Origin: Circinella umbellata
Lineage: Eukaryota; Mucoromycota; Mucoromycetes; Mucorales; Lichtheimiaceae
Reading direction: 5' to 3'
Length of the DNA stretch: 64,000 bases
NCBI GenBank assembly: GCA_025093555.1
Contig: JAIWNF010000016.1
Location: forward strand, 620,001-684,000
The position numbers and the translations under genes were made by a program. Positions 12,661 to 26,105 of the stretch are shown piece after piece. The notes below the pieces were generated by a model. It was not told where the DNA came from and searched no databases. It worked only from the letters and a program-made list of their open reading frames with translations. Position 1 is the first letter of the stretch, and each line of letters starts with the position of its first letter.

Positions 12661-15600
12661 ATGCTAGATTGCAATTTATCCGTAAGTATTTGATATAGGA
12701 TTTATACGTATATATTATGTGTTTTTTTGTTTTTTGTTTTTTTTGTGTAATCCATAAAACTAAATATTTATATTTATTATTTTAGGATACTTGGGTAGAT
12801 GGTGATTTTGCACCTTGTTTTCGAGAAACGTAAAAATAAACATTCCTTTTTAATTTGTGATAAATAGTATATACATATAAACTTACACTCATTCTTTTTT
12901 ATAATAATAATAGGGTGATAGATAGTTTGATTCCAATCTTACTTCTCATTGGATCTTTATCTATAATTATTATTTCTCATGTTCGTTATATTCGTAAAAC
13001 GGTAGCTGTTTATGCACCATTAAAAACAAATCCATTGTCGTCATTAGGTAGTTATGGTGCTACTACTACGACTAATCCATCAATAACAAGCGTATCAAGT
13101 AATATTATTGAAGAACAAGAAGAAGATCAAACTGATTCTTCTTCAACCAATAGTACCATTTCACCTTCTTATGAAGTGCGATCGTCACGATGGTCCATTT
13201 ATAATTGGACACGATTACTTGCATCTATCATTCAAGTTGTTATATACCTTTATTCTTTAAAACAACTTATTATGAATAATTACTCATTGGATAAATCAGT
13301 AGAAGCAAGTAAAGAAACTTTAACGTTAGCTATTTCAACCAATGCTATTTTTTGGGTAATTCTTTTTTAACTTTAAAAAAAAAAAATGAGGCTATCCATG
13401 AAAAAAAGTGAACTAACTAATTTTTTATTATGATTAGGGATATACATTATTACTTGCTATTCTCAATATGAAATGGACACCTACATCAAAAAAATCAATG
13501 GCAGATACTATTTGTTTTCAATTGAATCTTTTATATCTTGCTCATTTTTTTATCAATTTATTGGATTTACGTTCTTTTTATCTTATTCATTATACAAAAA
13601 TTGATGCAACAGAAGGTTATCTTCATTCTGTTATGACAGCTATCATCACTTTATTACTTGGACTCATTATTATTCATGAAAAACGACAAGGTCCTATTGA
13701 ACCTATTATTTCTGATACTGTAAGGATTTTTTTTTCTTTTTCTAAAACGAAAAATTGGCCCATGTTCGTGTAACAAAATGAATTATTTGTGTGTATGTGG
13801 TACTAAACTATAAAAATTCTACAGGGTCGTTTACAATCTACAGAAAATTGGGCTTCTATTTATTCTCAATTCTTATTCTCTTGGGTAGAAAATATGATGA
13901 AAGAAGGTTATAAACGTACATTGAATGATGATGATTTAAATGAATTACCACCTGAAAATCGTGCCAAGAATATTTTATCTAATTATCGTAAAAACAAGAC
14001 AAAACAATCCGTACTTCGATCCTTATTGAAAACATATAAATGGCCCTTTATTAACCAATTTCTTTATTGTACAGTTTGGAATGGTAAATATCTTTTGGAT
14101 TTAAGTGAAGGGGAGAGTCTAGGATGGAATACTATATTTATACTAATGGCTTTATAACTCTAATATAGTGGGTATGTTTGGTCCACCTCTTTTCCTCAAC
14201 AGGATTATTAAATATATTGAAAATGGAGATCAAAATGAACAACCTGTATCCACTGCTTATTTATATGTCATTGGACTATTTATTACTGGTGTGGTTCAAA
14301 CATTAGCTGTTCAACAAGCTTTATATATTGGTCGTACCAATGGAGTTCGTATTCAAGCTATTGTCATTGGTGAAGTATTTTCCAAATCTTTACGTCGTCG
14401 TGATACTACAGGTGCTGAAGAAGATAAAGATGTCAAAGATCAAGATCGATCTAAAAACGTCAACAATTTATTATCTGTCGATGCACAAAAATTGGGCGAA
14501 TTCATTGCCTATTGTTTTTATGTTTATTCTTATCCTATTCAGATTATCATCAGTATTTATTGTCTTTATCGACTTTTGGGTGTTGCCGCACTTTATGGTG
14601 TTCTCGTCATGTTCTTAACACAACCCATCACTTTCTTTGTTTCCAAACGATTTGAATCGTTACAAAAGGATTTAATGACAGCCACGGATAAACGACTCAA
14701 GATTGTGAATGAAATGTTGAATGCGATTCGTATTATCAAGTTTTTCGCTTGGGAAAAAGAATTTCGATCGCGTGTACTTCAATCAAGAGAAAAAGAATTA
14801 AAAGCCATTCGTGCTCGTTTATTTATGTTTATGCATATGATGAATGCTTGGTTTTTAATTCCTGTCCTTATTATGGTGACTGTATTTTATATTTATACAT
14901 TGGATCACAAATTAACAGCCTCGACTGCATTTACGGCTCTTGCTTTATTTAATACTTTCCGTGCCGCTTTGGATGAATTCCCAATGATTATTTCATTTAT
15001 TTTACAAGCCAATGTAGCTGCTAAACGTATTGAAAGCTTTTTAGATGAAGATGAAGTGGATATTCCACAAGGCACCGATGCGACTACTTTATTGGATGGG
15101 ACTCATATTGGATTTGTCAATAATGCTTGTTTTAGTTGGGAAAAACCAGAAAAGGATGCCCAACACAATGTCCAAAAAATGGCATTACAAGATTTGAATT
15201 TATCTTTTCCTGTCAATAAATTATCAATTGTGTGTGGTCCAACAGGTTCGGGTAAAACCACTTTATTGGCTTCTCTTTTAGGTGAAACTTGGTTATTATC
15301 CGGTTCGATTCGATTGCCTCGTATTATCCCCAATCGTAAAAGTCCTTTAGGAGGTGCAGTGTCGGGTATTGCTTATGTTGCACAAACGGCTTGGTTACAA
15401 AATTGTAGTATTCGAGAAAATATTTTATTTGGTTTACCTTTTGATCAAGAGCGTTATGAAAAGGTTCTTTATGCAACGGCATTGACACGTGATTTGGATA
15501 TTTTGGAATATGGTGATTCAACAGAAATCGGTGAAAAGGGTGTTACTTTGAGTGGTGGTCAAAAACAAAGGTAATATATATTTATATATTATTTGTGTCT

Positions 15601-18231
15601 CTATATATATAACTCATTCATTTTTTTTTATTATTATTATTATAAAAAAAATAGAGTGGCTATTGCTCGTGCAGTTTATTCTCAAGCTGAAACCGTGATT
15701 CTTGATGATTGTTTAAGTGCAGTAGATGCTCATACTGCTCGTCATATCTATGAAAATTGTTTGATTGGTGAATTGAGTAAGTAATTTATATATAACTGGA
15801 TACACCCGAAAAATTAGAATCTAACAAATGAACAAATTATAGTGCGTGGAAGAACCATTATTCTTGTGACTCATCATGTTGGTTTATGTCTCAAGGGAGC
15901 ATCTTATATTGTTGCTCTGAAAGAGGGTAAAGTAGCTGGTGCAGGAGATCCACAAACGATGGTAAAATCGGGTGTACTTGGTGAAGAATTATCGCGTACC
16001 CATGGTGACAATTCTGATGCTGAAGAAGAAGCCGCTGTAGAAGGACCTATTCCTACTGTTCCACAAAAACAACAATCTAAAAATTCGACTCAAGCCAATG
16101 GTGCAGGCAAATTAGTTCAAGAAGAAGTGCGTGCCGAAGGGGGTGTCAAATGGTCTGTTTATGATACGTATATTAGTGCATCAGGTGGCTATCCTTATTG
16201 GACTTTATTGTTGATTCTTTTTGCAGCAGCACAAGCGGGTGTATTAATACAAGATTATTGGATCAAGGTATGGGCAAGTGCTTATCCAACAGATAATGCT
16301 TATGATGATGTCAACAATACAATGGCCACAACAACAACGGATAGTGTATCCACGGGTATTTTCTCTGTGAATGGAGGTGGTTTTAGTTCATCTTCTTATG
16401 AATCTGGCACATTCAGTATTCAATATATCAATCCCTACTTTTTGAAAGAAGCGGATGTCGATGTCAAGTATTATCTGGGTGTTTACTTTCTACTTGGTAT
16501 AATTGCTTTGATTGCTCAATCACTTCGTTCACTCATCATGTTTATTGGTTCCATTCGTGCTTCCCAACGTCTTCATCAAAAATTATTGGATAGAATCTTA
16601 CATGCCAAAGTTCGATTCTTTGATACTACACCCATTGGTAAGTAGGATGTCAACTTTTGTTTAGTATTATGTAGGACTTTTTATTAACTTCTTTCACTTT
16701 TTTTAGGTCGAATTGTGAATCGATTTTCTTCTGATCTTCAAACCATTGATCAAGAAGTATCTCCTTCTTTATCTTTCTTATTATATTCCATTGTTACTAC
16801 TTTTTCCATTGTCGGATTAATTAGCTATGTCTTACCTAGCTTTATTTTCCCTGGTACAGTGATTGCCATTATCTACTGGTTTATTGGAGCTTACTACTTG
16901 GCTACTTCCCGTGACATGAAACGTCTCAATTCAGTGAGTCGCAGTCCTATCTATGTCCAATTCAATGAAAGTGTCAATGGTGTGACTACAATCCGTGCTT
17001 TTGGTTCTCAATATCGATTTATTGCAGAAAATCATTCGTTGATTGATAACAACAATCGACCCTTTTTATGGATGTGGGCTACCAATCGTTGGTTACATGC
17101 TCGTGTAGAAACCGTGGGTGCTTTTGTTAGTTTCTGTACTGGTTTTGTGATGGTGCTTGCACGTGATTGGGTAGATCCTGGTATGGCGGGTCTTGCATTA
17201 AGTTATTCTTTAACATTTGTATTCCATGTTCTTTGGGTCGTTCGGATGTATGCTATCAATGAAATGAATATGAATGCTATTGAACGTTTACATGAGTATT
17301 TGGATGTGGATCAAGAACCTCCTGCTCATATTCCTCACACATGCCCTTCTGCTCAATGGCCAGAAACGGGTAAAATTAAAGTAGAAAATTTGGTAATGCA
17401 GTATGCACCTGAAAGTCCCGCTGTATTACGTGATGTTTCATTTGAAACGCGTCCTAAAGAAAAGATTGGTATTGTTGGTAGAACTGGAAGTGGTAAGTTT
17501 TTCTTTTTTTCTCTTAAATAAATACTCTGGAGAATGAATTGAAACTAACAATGATATTGGGGGGGGGGCGTCATATAGGTAAATCAACACTTACATTATC
17601 TTTATTCCGATTCATGGAAGCTACATCAGGTCAAATTTTTATTGACGGTGTAGATATCAGTAAAATTGGATTAGAAGACTTACGATCACGACTGACTATT
17701 ATCCCACAAGATCCTGTTTTATTTTCTGGCACTTTACGTTCGAATTTAGATCCATTTGATCAACATGATGACGCTGAACTTTGGGCAGCTTTAAAACGAT
17801 CTCATTTAATTGATCATCAAGAAGAAGATAATAACAGCATTTCATTGGATTCTCCGGTGACTGCCAATGGTAGCAATTGGTCACAAGGACAACGTCAATT
17901 GATTGCATTAGCACGTGCTCTTGTCAAGAAATCATCTTTAATCATTTTAGATGAAGCAACCAGTTCTGTTGATTTTGATACAGATCATCGAATTCAACAA
18001 ACGATTCGTAAAGAATTTGTGGATTCTTCTTTATTATGTATCGCTCATCGTATTCGTACTGTAGCTGATTATGATCGTATTTTAGTATTAGATCAAGGTC
18101 AAGTCATTGAATTTGATACACCCTACCAATTAATTTCTAAAGAAAATGGTATCTTTAGACAAATGTGTGAACGTAGTGGTGAATTTAATGAATTATTGGC
18201 TATTGCCACTGGAAAACATGAACAATACTAA
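12661..18231 (+). CDS. ABCC/MRP-type full ABC transporter
   Basis: Ten exons: 12661-12681, 12786-12829, 12914-13355, 13438-13719, 13825-14083, 14169-15570, 15655-15776, 15843-16637, 16707-17492, 17579-18231; 1,601 residues with every phase matching. The N-terminus (DTWVDGDFAPCFRETV) and an extra hydrophobic domain are typical of long ABCC proteins (TMD0). NBD1 has Walker A GPTGSGKTT (from 706), signature LSGGQ (810-814) and Walker B ending in Asp835 where catalytic Glu is usual, a known ABCC feature. NBD2 has Walker A GRTGSGKST (from 1380), signature WSQGQ (1485-1489) and Glu1510. A long Ser/Thr-rich loop sits early in the second membrane domain. Closest described relatives are probably yeast Ybt1/Bpt1-like vacuolar transporters of conjugates and bile acids; the substrate and membrane here are inferred. 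Convergent with the methyltransferase gene. Confidence 0.93.
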
Positions 18232-18826
18232 AAACTCCTCCAGAAAAAAAAATTTCTTCATTTAAAAAAAAAAAAATTAGACTTTTTTTCAAATATTCCT
18301 CATTTTTCCCTTCATTTTACCAAAGAACTGTATTTTATTTTTTCTTTCCTTGTATTTCTTTTGGCATCCATTTATTCTTCTTTCACAGCAACAACAGCAA
18401 CAACAACAACAACAAATGAATATAGTAGAATGGTTCAAATGTTTTATATATATATAAAAAAAGGATGATCTAAAAAAAAAAAAAAGATAATACTATATAC
18501 TATATACTGAAAAATTATTAAAGAAAATGAATGGGAGTTTTTTTTTTTTTTTTTTTTTGGTGGAGAGGGAATTACAAATGCATAGGATTTTTTTTTTTTG
18601 GAGTTTTTGTTGAAAAAAGTTAAAAAAAAATGGAGGGTGGTGGGTGGGTGGTGAAATGAATGCTGATGAGGAGAGAGAGAGAGAGAGAGAAGATGTGCTT
18701 GAGTAAATGTGTTGTTATGTTGAATATATGATACTTCATAAAAAAAAAAAAGATGAATAAAAAGGGAATATAATAATAAAAAACAAATAAAAGTGACAAA
18801 AATAAATTAAATTAAATTATAAATAT
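18232..18826. other. Convergent intergenic region
   Basis: 3' regions of the transporter and of the methyltransferase. Contains CAA repeats (18389-18415), T-runs near 18538-18559, and a GA repeat near 18671-18690. No gene seen. Confidence 0.6.
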
Positions 18827-20179
18827 TTACAATGGTTTTTTAACGATCCAACAAGTGTATCGAGAAAATCCATGATATTCTTCAAATTCATCCATGATTT
18901 CTTGTATAGCAAGATCATAATCCTCAGCAGGAATTCCCCATTTATTAATAAGATCCACTTTACGATTTCTTAAATAAGCCTTTTTTGTTTCCTTGTTAAT
19001 AAATCCAAATTGTTTGAGTTCTATTATAATTTTTTTGGTTAGGTTATTATACATTCTATATATGAAAATAGATATTCTCTCTCTATATTAATTATATATT
19101 ACCTGATTCTTCTGGCCATTCACCAATTGGAATATCTAATTCTTTTTCTTCTTGTATTTCAAAACCCACTTGTTCAAGTTGTTCTCCAATAGTACCAATA
19201 AATCCAAAATCGATATCTAATTCTTCCCAATACGTTTTTGCAAATTCTTCAAATGTTTTTTGTACAGGTCCTGGATTGTGACAATAAGGATCTAATTCCA
19301 ATAATTCTAAATACCCACCTGGTTTTAATACACGAAACATTTCTTCCAATAAAGATTTCCATTGACTTCGTTTGATATGTTGTGCCATACTACGTTGAAA
19401 AATACTAATGTAGAAAAAAAGGGTTTAATATTTTCTCCTCCAATTTTAATTCACCCCTTAACTACTTACAGATCCACCGTATTATCAGATAGTGGCCAAG
19501 TGTCATGAATATCCATACGAACAAATCGTAAATTTTTTAAATTGGTCATTGTTTGTTCAGGTGGTAAACGAACATCAAAACCTATTACTTGAGCTTGAGA
19601 ATGTTGTGAAGCCATTTCAAGAGCCCAAATACCATTTCCTGTACCTATATCAACAAATGTTTTATCTTTTGAATTTTCAATAGGTACCCAAGAATTCCCT
19701 TTTCTTGCACTTTTTAATAAATAATGCTATAATAAATAAATAAATAAAAATAATGTTAAATGAGAGCAGAGGGAGGGAGAGGGTTTTTTTTTTTTACTCT
19801 ATTAAAATTTATATACCTGACGTTGTAATCGATCATATTCTCGATAATCTTCTTCTGTAGGTTTTGAAAAACTTAATTTTCTTTTCGTAAAGAATTCAGT
19901 AATTGATTTTCGTCTAGGTTGAGGTGGTACGTGTGAATCAAGTTGTAATTGATTAGGTTGTTGTTGCTGTTGCTGTTGTTGTGATGCCTGTTGTTTAGCT
20001 GCTGCTGCTAAAGCTGCATTAATACCATTAGCACTCAATGAAGTAGCTGTATTTTCTTCAATCCAATTATAATTGCCCTGAGAAGTATGTGATTGTGCAC
20101 CTAAAGTAACTGTACTACGTCGTCTTGCACGTCGACTTTCACGTTTTCGTTCAATGGTTCGACTTGTTTGATTTCCCAT
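18827..20179 (-). CDS. Class I SAM-dependent methyltransferase
   Basis: Four exons on the minus strand: 20179-19817, 19726-19470, 19404-19103, 19020-18827; 371 residues. The last intron was placed using the acceptor at 19021, preceded by a CTAAC-like branch site, because the nearer AG gives a stop. Residues 1-100 are disordered, beginning MGNQTSR (possible N-myristoylation), then basic Arg-rich and poly-Gln parts. The catalytic domain starts near 115: motif I VDIGTGNG (146-153), an acidic turn after strand 2 (IGFDVR), then DNTVDLIFQRS and FRVLKPGGYLELLE (post-motif region). These are hallmarks of the Methyltransf_25 fold seen in many fungal UMTA/LaeA-like enzymes. Substrate is unknown; large families of such genes occur in Mucoromycota. 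Expression signals were not identified. Confidence 0.88.
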
Positions 20180-20181
20180 TC

Positions 20182-20220
<39 letters not shown>

Positions 20221-20897
20221 GAACGTGAAGAAGTGAAGAAGGAAGGGAAAGAGTTATTATTGAGTTTATTTTGGAGTTAAAAAAGAAAAGAAAATAAAAA
20301 TAAATGGTGGGGGGGTAGTTGGGGGGGGAAGGAAAGAGAGAGGGGGAAAGGGAAAAGGGGAAATAAAAACCGGAGACCTGGACGAATCCTCATCTTATAA
20401 AAAAGAACCTTCATCATAAAAAGAATCTCTTTTTTTTTTTGGGTTACACGAATTTCTTTTTCGGCGGAAGAGAAAACAATTATTGCCGATCGAGGTTCCG
20501 AAATAAAGTTTTAAAGTTTCTCTTTTTTGTTTCACTTTACTAAAAAAATTTTAAGGTTCTTTTTTTTGTAACTGGATCGAAATTATATATTTTTGATTTT
20601 TTATTATAGGGAAACATCAGAATTGGAAGTGTTAAAAAAGAAGGCTGAGGAGGACTGGGGACCAAAGAATAAAAAAATTGTTGTGTTGCTATTTAAAAAA
20701 GGAAAAAATGATCATAAAGAGTTGATTTGATTTAGGGATGGATGAATGGTTTTCTTTTTTTTTTGATGTAAATCCTATTATTATTATTTTTTTATGTGGA
20801 GTGTCGTGTGTATATGTGCTGTGTGCTGCGTGTGTTACAATAAGCATAATTGTTTGTGAAACCCATTTTTCCCATTGTTATACAATTTTCCCCCCAT
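20180..20897. other. Intergenic: methyltransferase promoter and Rvs167 3' side
   Basis: Holds a TA repeat just upstream of the methyltransferase ATG, a G/A-rich block (20305-20365) and a patch of ordinary composition around 20365-20505 that probably contains the promoter. An open frame on the plus strand from 20738 is antisense to the Rvs167 SH3 exon and is not taken as a gene. Confidence 0.5.
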
Positions 20898-22610
20898 TCA
20901 AATACTTGGTTCTACATAATTTCCTAGAAATAATTTTTTCATTTATTCCTCCTGTACACAAAAGTAATATTAATTCATTTGGAGTAACAAAATTTACCTG
21001 GAAACATTCCTTCTCTGTCATTTATTTTTCCTTTCCACCAATCCATTGTATTGTTTGTTTTTTCTATTATTTCAATGCGATCACCACTACGGATCGACAA
21101 ATCACCTTCTTGTTGTGCATCTAGGTCGTACAATACAATGACATATTCTTTTTTAGTGATAATTGGAGGCTTAGGTGGAGCTGGAGGTGCTTGTTGTTGA
21201 CTATTAAATATCGGCTCACTTATCGGATCTTGCCCCGACCTATTATTATAATCTTGTTGTTTTTTTGCTTCAGCGCGTTCTTGTAATGACGCGTTCTCCG
21301 GTCGAACAAGACTACCTATAATATTACATCATAGCGGGGATTTAGTTTCTTTTTTTTTTGGTTATCCCCCCCCGTCCCACAACAAACCCGAGCTGAAGGA
21401 ATTTTTTATAATTTTTATACCATTTAAACTAGTACCACCTTTTTTAAGTACGTCAATTTGTTCAATTTCACTTTTTATATCACGTTGTTTTAGTCTCCAT
21501 TGATATCCTTGTTCAACTTCCATGTCTAACGTAACAAAATAATCTCTGTGATTATCAATCACTTCATACATTCTTCCATACATCCCACCAATAACTCGAC
21601 ATTGAATATTATAAAAATTCTCTTGAATAGGTGTTATAAATGAACTGGCTAATTGAAAAAACCGCATTAAATCTTGTTTTAACATATCATTTAAATATTG
21701 ATAATCTTGAGTAGCTGTTTCTAATTGTCCTTCTAATTTATAAACTTGTTTATCTTCACTGGGTGTTTTATCCGCCATATTACTTAATTTAACAAATGAA
21801 GTACGATATCGATCATAATCAATTAGTTTATGTTGACGTTTAATGATTGTTTTTTGAATTGTTTTAATAATGATATGTATATTTTCAGACGGTTGAACTA
21901 CACATAAATCAAGCTTATCCTATTATAAATTGAAGGCATCGAGTTAAAATTAGTAGTATTATTATTTGCCTATAATCGAAATGAATTATTTATACCAATT
22001 CTTGTAAGATTTCATCACGACAATAAGTCATTGCTATTGCATAATCTTGTACTGTTTGAATAGCTTCAGAAGATGTTTCATTCGGTCTTCTTTTTATAAC
22101 TCCTTCTTCTGATTGTTGAACTCCCATCATTGGATTATATATTTCTTCTATTGTTATAGCTCCTTCCATTTGATTTTCTAACATTGCTTTTTTTTGGGGG
22201 GAAGGGGAATAAGTATATATATTATAATAAAAGAGAAAAGAAATAACAATAATCTTACAGCCTACTGCATCACGAAAACCACTACTTTGTTGTCGTAACT
22301 CATTAACATTTTTTACTATTTGATTAAAACGTGCTTCTAATCTATTAAAATCTTCATCGACTGTCACTTTTTTTTTATATATATTAAAAAAAAGAGTGGG
22401 TTGAAATGAATTAATAACGTTGATGTATTTAAATATAAAAAGTAATAGTGCTTATTTCTTTACCATCTGCTTTCTTAGCCATCATTTGATGAGGCAATCG
22501 TGAGATTGCTTTTGTCATTCCTTTCCTATATTCATATATATAACTGTTATTAAACCAGTCTTTTTTTTCTATTATATATTATTACTCATATTTTTTTTTT
22601 ACCAACTCAT
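20898..22610 (-). CDS. RVS167: Amphiphysin-like BAR-SH3 protein (Rvs167/Hob1)
   Basis: Seven exons on the minus strand: 22610-22603, 22525-22464, 22366-22259, 22186-21996, 21919-21421, 21315-20998, 20923-20898; 403 residues. The start MSWKGMTKAISRLPHQ, split by an intron after eight bases, is the diagnostic N-terminus of fungal Rvs167/Hob1. A BAR domain (about 10-250) bends membranes as a dimer; a Pro-rich linker (APPAPPKPP) follows; the SH3 domain (about 346-403) has VLYDLDAQ, the WW pair and GMFPGNYVEPSI at the very end. Function by family: membrane scission in endocytosis with Rvs161 and actin-patch partners. The exon 5 donor could be GTATAA (used here) or GTTTGT 33 nt further on; both keep frame. 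The last exon codes only eight residues. Confidence 0.93.
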
Positions 22611-22985
22611 TGTTAAAAGTGATGAGGTTCTGTTGTAATAAATAATGAAAAAAAAAAGAGAGAGGCTATTATTATTAAATATGCAAGTTACGTCTGCATC
22701 AACGAATTCCATAAAGGGGAAACTACTATTTTTACCCCCCCCCTTTTCTTTGCTTTCCCTCCCTTCCCCCGTGGTGGCGTTCTATTCGATATCCTTTCTC
22801 TTCCTCTTCTCCTTTTCATATATCTGGATATATATATCATTGAATGGTAGTCGCTATGTTCTTTTATTCAATATATTTAATTCTTGTCTTTGGATTTTTT
22901 TTTAAAAAAGTTATTTATTTGCCAAGAGCTTTTGTGACACAACAACAACAACAACAACAATAAAATCATGCAACTAATAAAATAA
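22611..22985. other. Rvs167 promoter / GST 3' flank
   Basis: Spacer between two minus-strand genes. It holds a C/T-rich tract (22734-22770), the usual look of a fungal promoter on the transcribed side, and a CAA repeat near 22940-22960. Confidence 0.5.
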
Positions 22986-23881
22986 TTAATGAACTACTGA
23001 TTTCCGTTTAACCAAATAATTTTTGAGGTTAGGTCGTTCTTGAATGGCTTTTACCAAGGTTACCAAATGAGAAGGAAGGTCACTTAAGTTTAATTTCTCA
23101 TCCGTAATCATATGGTATACTTGAAAATCTGCAAATGAAATCTAGAAAAAAGAAAATTATCATTTTTAAATTTAGATGAAATATAATAATAATAATAATA
23201 ATAATAGAGATTATTTACTTCAGAACCAAGTAGATAAGGTCCATCATTTAATGCATAATATCGATTTAATCGATTTAAATGTAATGGAACATCTTCTTTA
23301 AGATGTACTTCTCTTAGATCCTAGATTGATTACAATATATTTTAAATAACCACTCAGTCTATGCATGTATATTAGAGAACAAACAAACAAATAATGTACT
23401 TTACCGGTCGAAGCCATGATCGTCGAGCAAATCGATCATACCAATCATTGGTAAAACTAGCTACTGTATCCACTAAATATTCTTTTTCTATATCACCATG
23501 ACCATAATATTGACCCAACTGTTTAGAAATAAGTTGAACAATAGGTGTTGTACATGAATATTTCTTTCCATCGGCTGTTTCAATGGCAGGTAAACATCCG
23601 CCTGTAAATCCATTTTTTATCCATTCGTCACGCATCTGAGGCCAATCTTCCCATTTATAAAATAAATAATCATGCGGAATTTGAGCATCTTCTAATAAAA
23701 GTTTGATATTTTCACCACGTCCACAATCTGTTGGTACTTTTTTAATATGAAAAAAAAAAAGTGGTGAGTCTTTTTTTTTTATTGTGTGATAAATCAAGCA
23801 AGTTTATTTGTTATATGCAAAAGTAAAATTACCATTGCCAAAATCGAAATAATGAAGTTTAATATGTGAAAGATCCACCAT
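22986..23881 (-). CDS. Glutathione S-transferase, sigma-like
   Basis: Four exons on the minus strand: 23881-23833, 23736-23405, 23320-23219, 23141-22986; 212 residues, the normal size for a cytosolic GST. The N-terminal thioredoxin-like domain begins IKLHYFDFGN, with a Tyr in the position that activates glutathione in sigma/alpha/mu-type enzymes, followed by GRGENIKLLLEDAQIP. The glutathione-binding region shows GCLPAIETADGKKYSCTTPI, where the usual Gln/Glu-Ser before Thr is Cys-Thr-Thr. The C-terminal helical domain contains SFADFQVYHMITDE, matching the conserved N-capping region. The role is conjugation of glutathione to electrophiles, or peroxide handling, in the cytosol; the substrate is unknown. 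It lies in tandem behind Rvs167 but nothing suggests a shared role. Confidence 0.9.
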
Positions 23882-25249
23882 CGTTTTTTTTTTTTGAGTG
23901 TCTCTTGAAAAAGTGAAAAAGAAAAAGAAAAAGGAAGAGATGAATGGATTACAAATACAAGTGTTTCAACTCATTCACTCATTATGATCATCGATGCATT
24001 ATTTTTACTATACTTTATTTGGTTTAATTTTGATTCGATGTACGTAACACAAGTGTTTGATAATAGTACTGTTTTCCTCCATTTCTATATCAATAATAAA
24101 TGATACTAAACAACTAGACTACATATAAACCAATGACAAAAAAAAAACAGTGTTGATTCATTTTCTGTGACTTAATGAAATATGACACCTTTGCTGATTG
24201 ATGAAGAAGGATGATATTAAAAAGCTGTGATGTTTTTTTTTGTAAGAAAAATATGAAAGGAAGAAAACTTTAGATCGCTCAAAGAAAAAAATATTTTTCA
24301 TTGATCATACAGCTACGTAACGATCTATTTTGCTTGTCATGTTATTTATTTGATAGCATCTCTTTTGCATTTAATTGATAACCACTTAATTCACTCTTGT
24401 GTTTTTATAATGTGAATCATTGTATGATATACTTTTGAAACGATTTATAACTGTAATATTTATTTTGCTTCGATGAAGAATAGGCTGTTGTTTTTCTGAT
24501 ATTACAATATTCCTTCTTATAAAGTACTGTAGAAACCACAAGAATTCTGAAATAATCTTCTCTGAAGCGCTTATACATAGACTGTAGTGATAATAACCAC
24601 TCTAGATTTAACTTGTTTGTTGTTCTTCGACCCATTACTGTATCTAAACTACCTACTAATTCTATCGTACTTTGTTATCTATGTAGAGGTATCCTTAGAG
24701 CAATTAATAAAATTAGCATTGTATTTACTTACGTTACCTGAAATTACTATAATACAAGTAGAGTGTATCTTCGATATAATATCTATTATTTCATAACCTT
24801 GTGAATTACTTGGTATTACGTAGTCATTTTTAAACAACATGCTCGAGAATTAAGCTAAAACGTTAAAGAACTGTGAATAGCGTTGGCTATTTCGAAAATG
24901 ATAACCAATTTGAAAATTATATAGGGGAGACCTGGATGGATCAACTGAAAAATAAATAAATAATGATAGTAACTCTTTCTTTTCAATTATAAAAGCATTA
25001 TTCCTTCTTCTTGAAGGGCGGGGGGGGGTATTAAATTGAAAAACCAATTTAAGATACAATAGATTAAGTAAGCAAATGCTTTATAAAAATAGAAAAGATA
25101 TTTTGTGTAACTACACATCCGAATTATATCTTTGAGAACATATCTTTACCGCGGATTTTTTTATAAATTGTAAAAGCGGAATTATATGTACTTTTGTATA
25201 TCAAACTTTTTTACACAAAGAATTATTATTTATTTTGAGAAAAAGCATG
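23882..25249. other. Gene-poor region with possible decayed coding DNA
   Basis: The first part is the GST promoter side. Around 24420-24800 both strands carry short open frames, and 25120-25190 looks like a diverged copy of 25548-25615 (the phrase ATCTTTGAGA-CATATC recurs). I cannot assemble a gene. Confidence 0.4.
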
Positions 25250-26105
25250 ATATGTAACATCAAGATGTTTCAATTTTACTATATATATATATATATATAC
25301 CCAATTGCTCTGGAGGACCAATAATCAGTAATTCTGTTGCGGATAATGGTACCTCTTTCCATTCGTCCGACCATTTCCCTTCTTGCCATTTTGACAACCT
25401 CATCGCAGTGATATGTTGTTGTGATGGTGTTGAAAAAAAATATGGCTGACTCGATTTGAATACGGCTGTTAATATATTGATATATTCGTTCACTAGTAAT
25501 TTATAAATCTTTTTGACATCGTTTTTTTTTGTACGACACCGAAAAAGTTAATATCTTTGAGACCATATCGTCATCATAGCTTTGGTAGAATTCTTTACAA
25601 AATTCAATTTACAAGGACCGCTGCGAGTGTTTTTTACGACATACAAGGCATGTAAGCTGAAACTTGTTCGTACATCTTGGTTAAACATTCGTAACGTCTT
25701 GTTACTATACCCACTACCAGAACTGGTAAATGGTAACACGAAACTCGCATAGTTTTTTTTTTCGTACCTTGCGGTGAACGTGTTACATTGACTATTTTAT
25801 TTTGAAAGAGCAGTGTTTCAATATTGCCACGTAATACTGAGAATGACCGCGACTATGAAGCAAGATCAGTTGTCCAGTTTTTCAACAATAATTTCTAATA
25901 CTTCATTGGGGATACTTGTACTATAAGGAATAAAAAAAAACAATTAAATGAGTTTTGGAAGAAGGAAAAAGTAACAAAAAAATAAAGGGCGAGTGGAATT
26001 ATACACTTACTACATTGAGGTAGCAGGTTTAGGAACGGGATGATCCTGCAGTGATGGTTCCCGCCAGCCGCTGAAAAAGGATGTCATTTCCCAAAGGTTT
26101 CCCAT
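25250..26105 (-). pseudogene. Broken F-box-like gene
   Basis: Minus strand. A 5' end is intact: ATG at 26105, exon to 26011 with a perfect GTAAGT donor, acceptor before 25920, then the frame stops at 25866 after only 49 residues. The second exon reads TSIPNEVLEIIVEKLDN, which fits the first half of an F-box. Directly past the stop another frame continues with LILLHSRGHSQYYVAILKHC, which fits the second half, so a frameshift near 25866-25872 appears to split the motif. Further downstream, open frames at 25739-25548 and 25493-25260 look protein-like but are in other frames. I infer a decayed F-box protein gene; alternatively the 49-residue product (starting MGNLWEM) is a real small protein. It is unlike the TPR-F-box genes of the 36-50 kb array. 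Confidence 0.35.

Noticed and set aside
14328..14618. Alternative frames inside the ABC transporter exons
   Set aside because: They are shadows of the main frame, which carries all transporter motifs.
20738..21124. 128-codon plus-strand open frame
   Set aside because: It overlaps the SH3 exons of the Rvs167-like gene on the opposite strand, which have clear domain and splice support.
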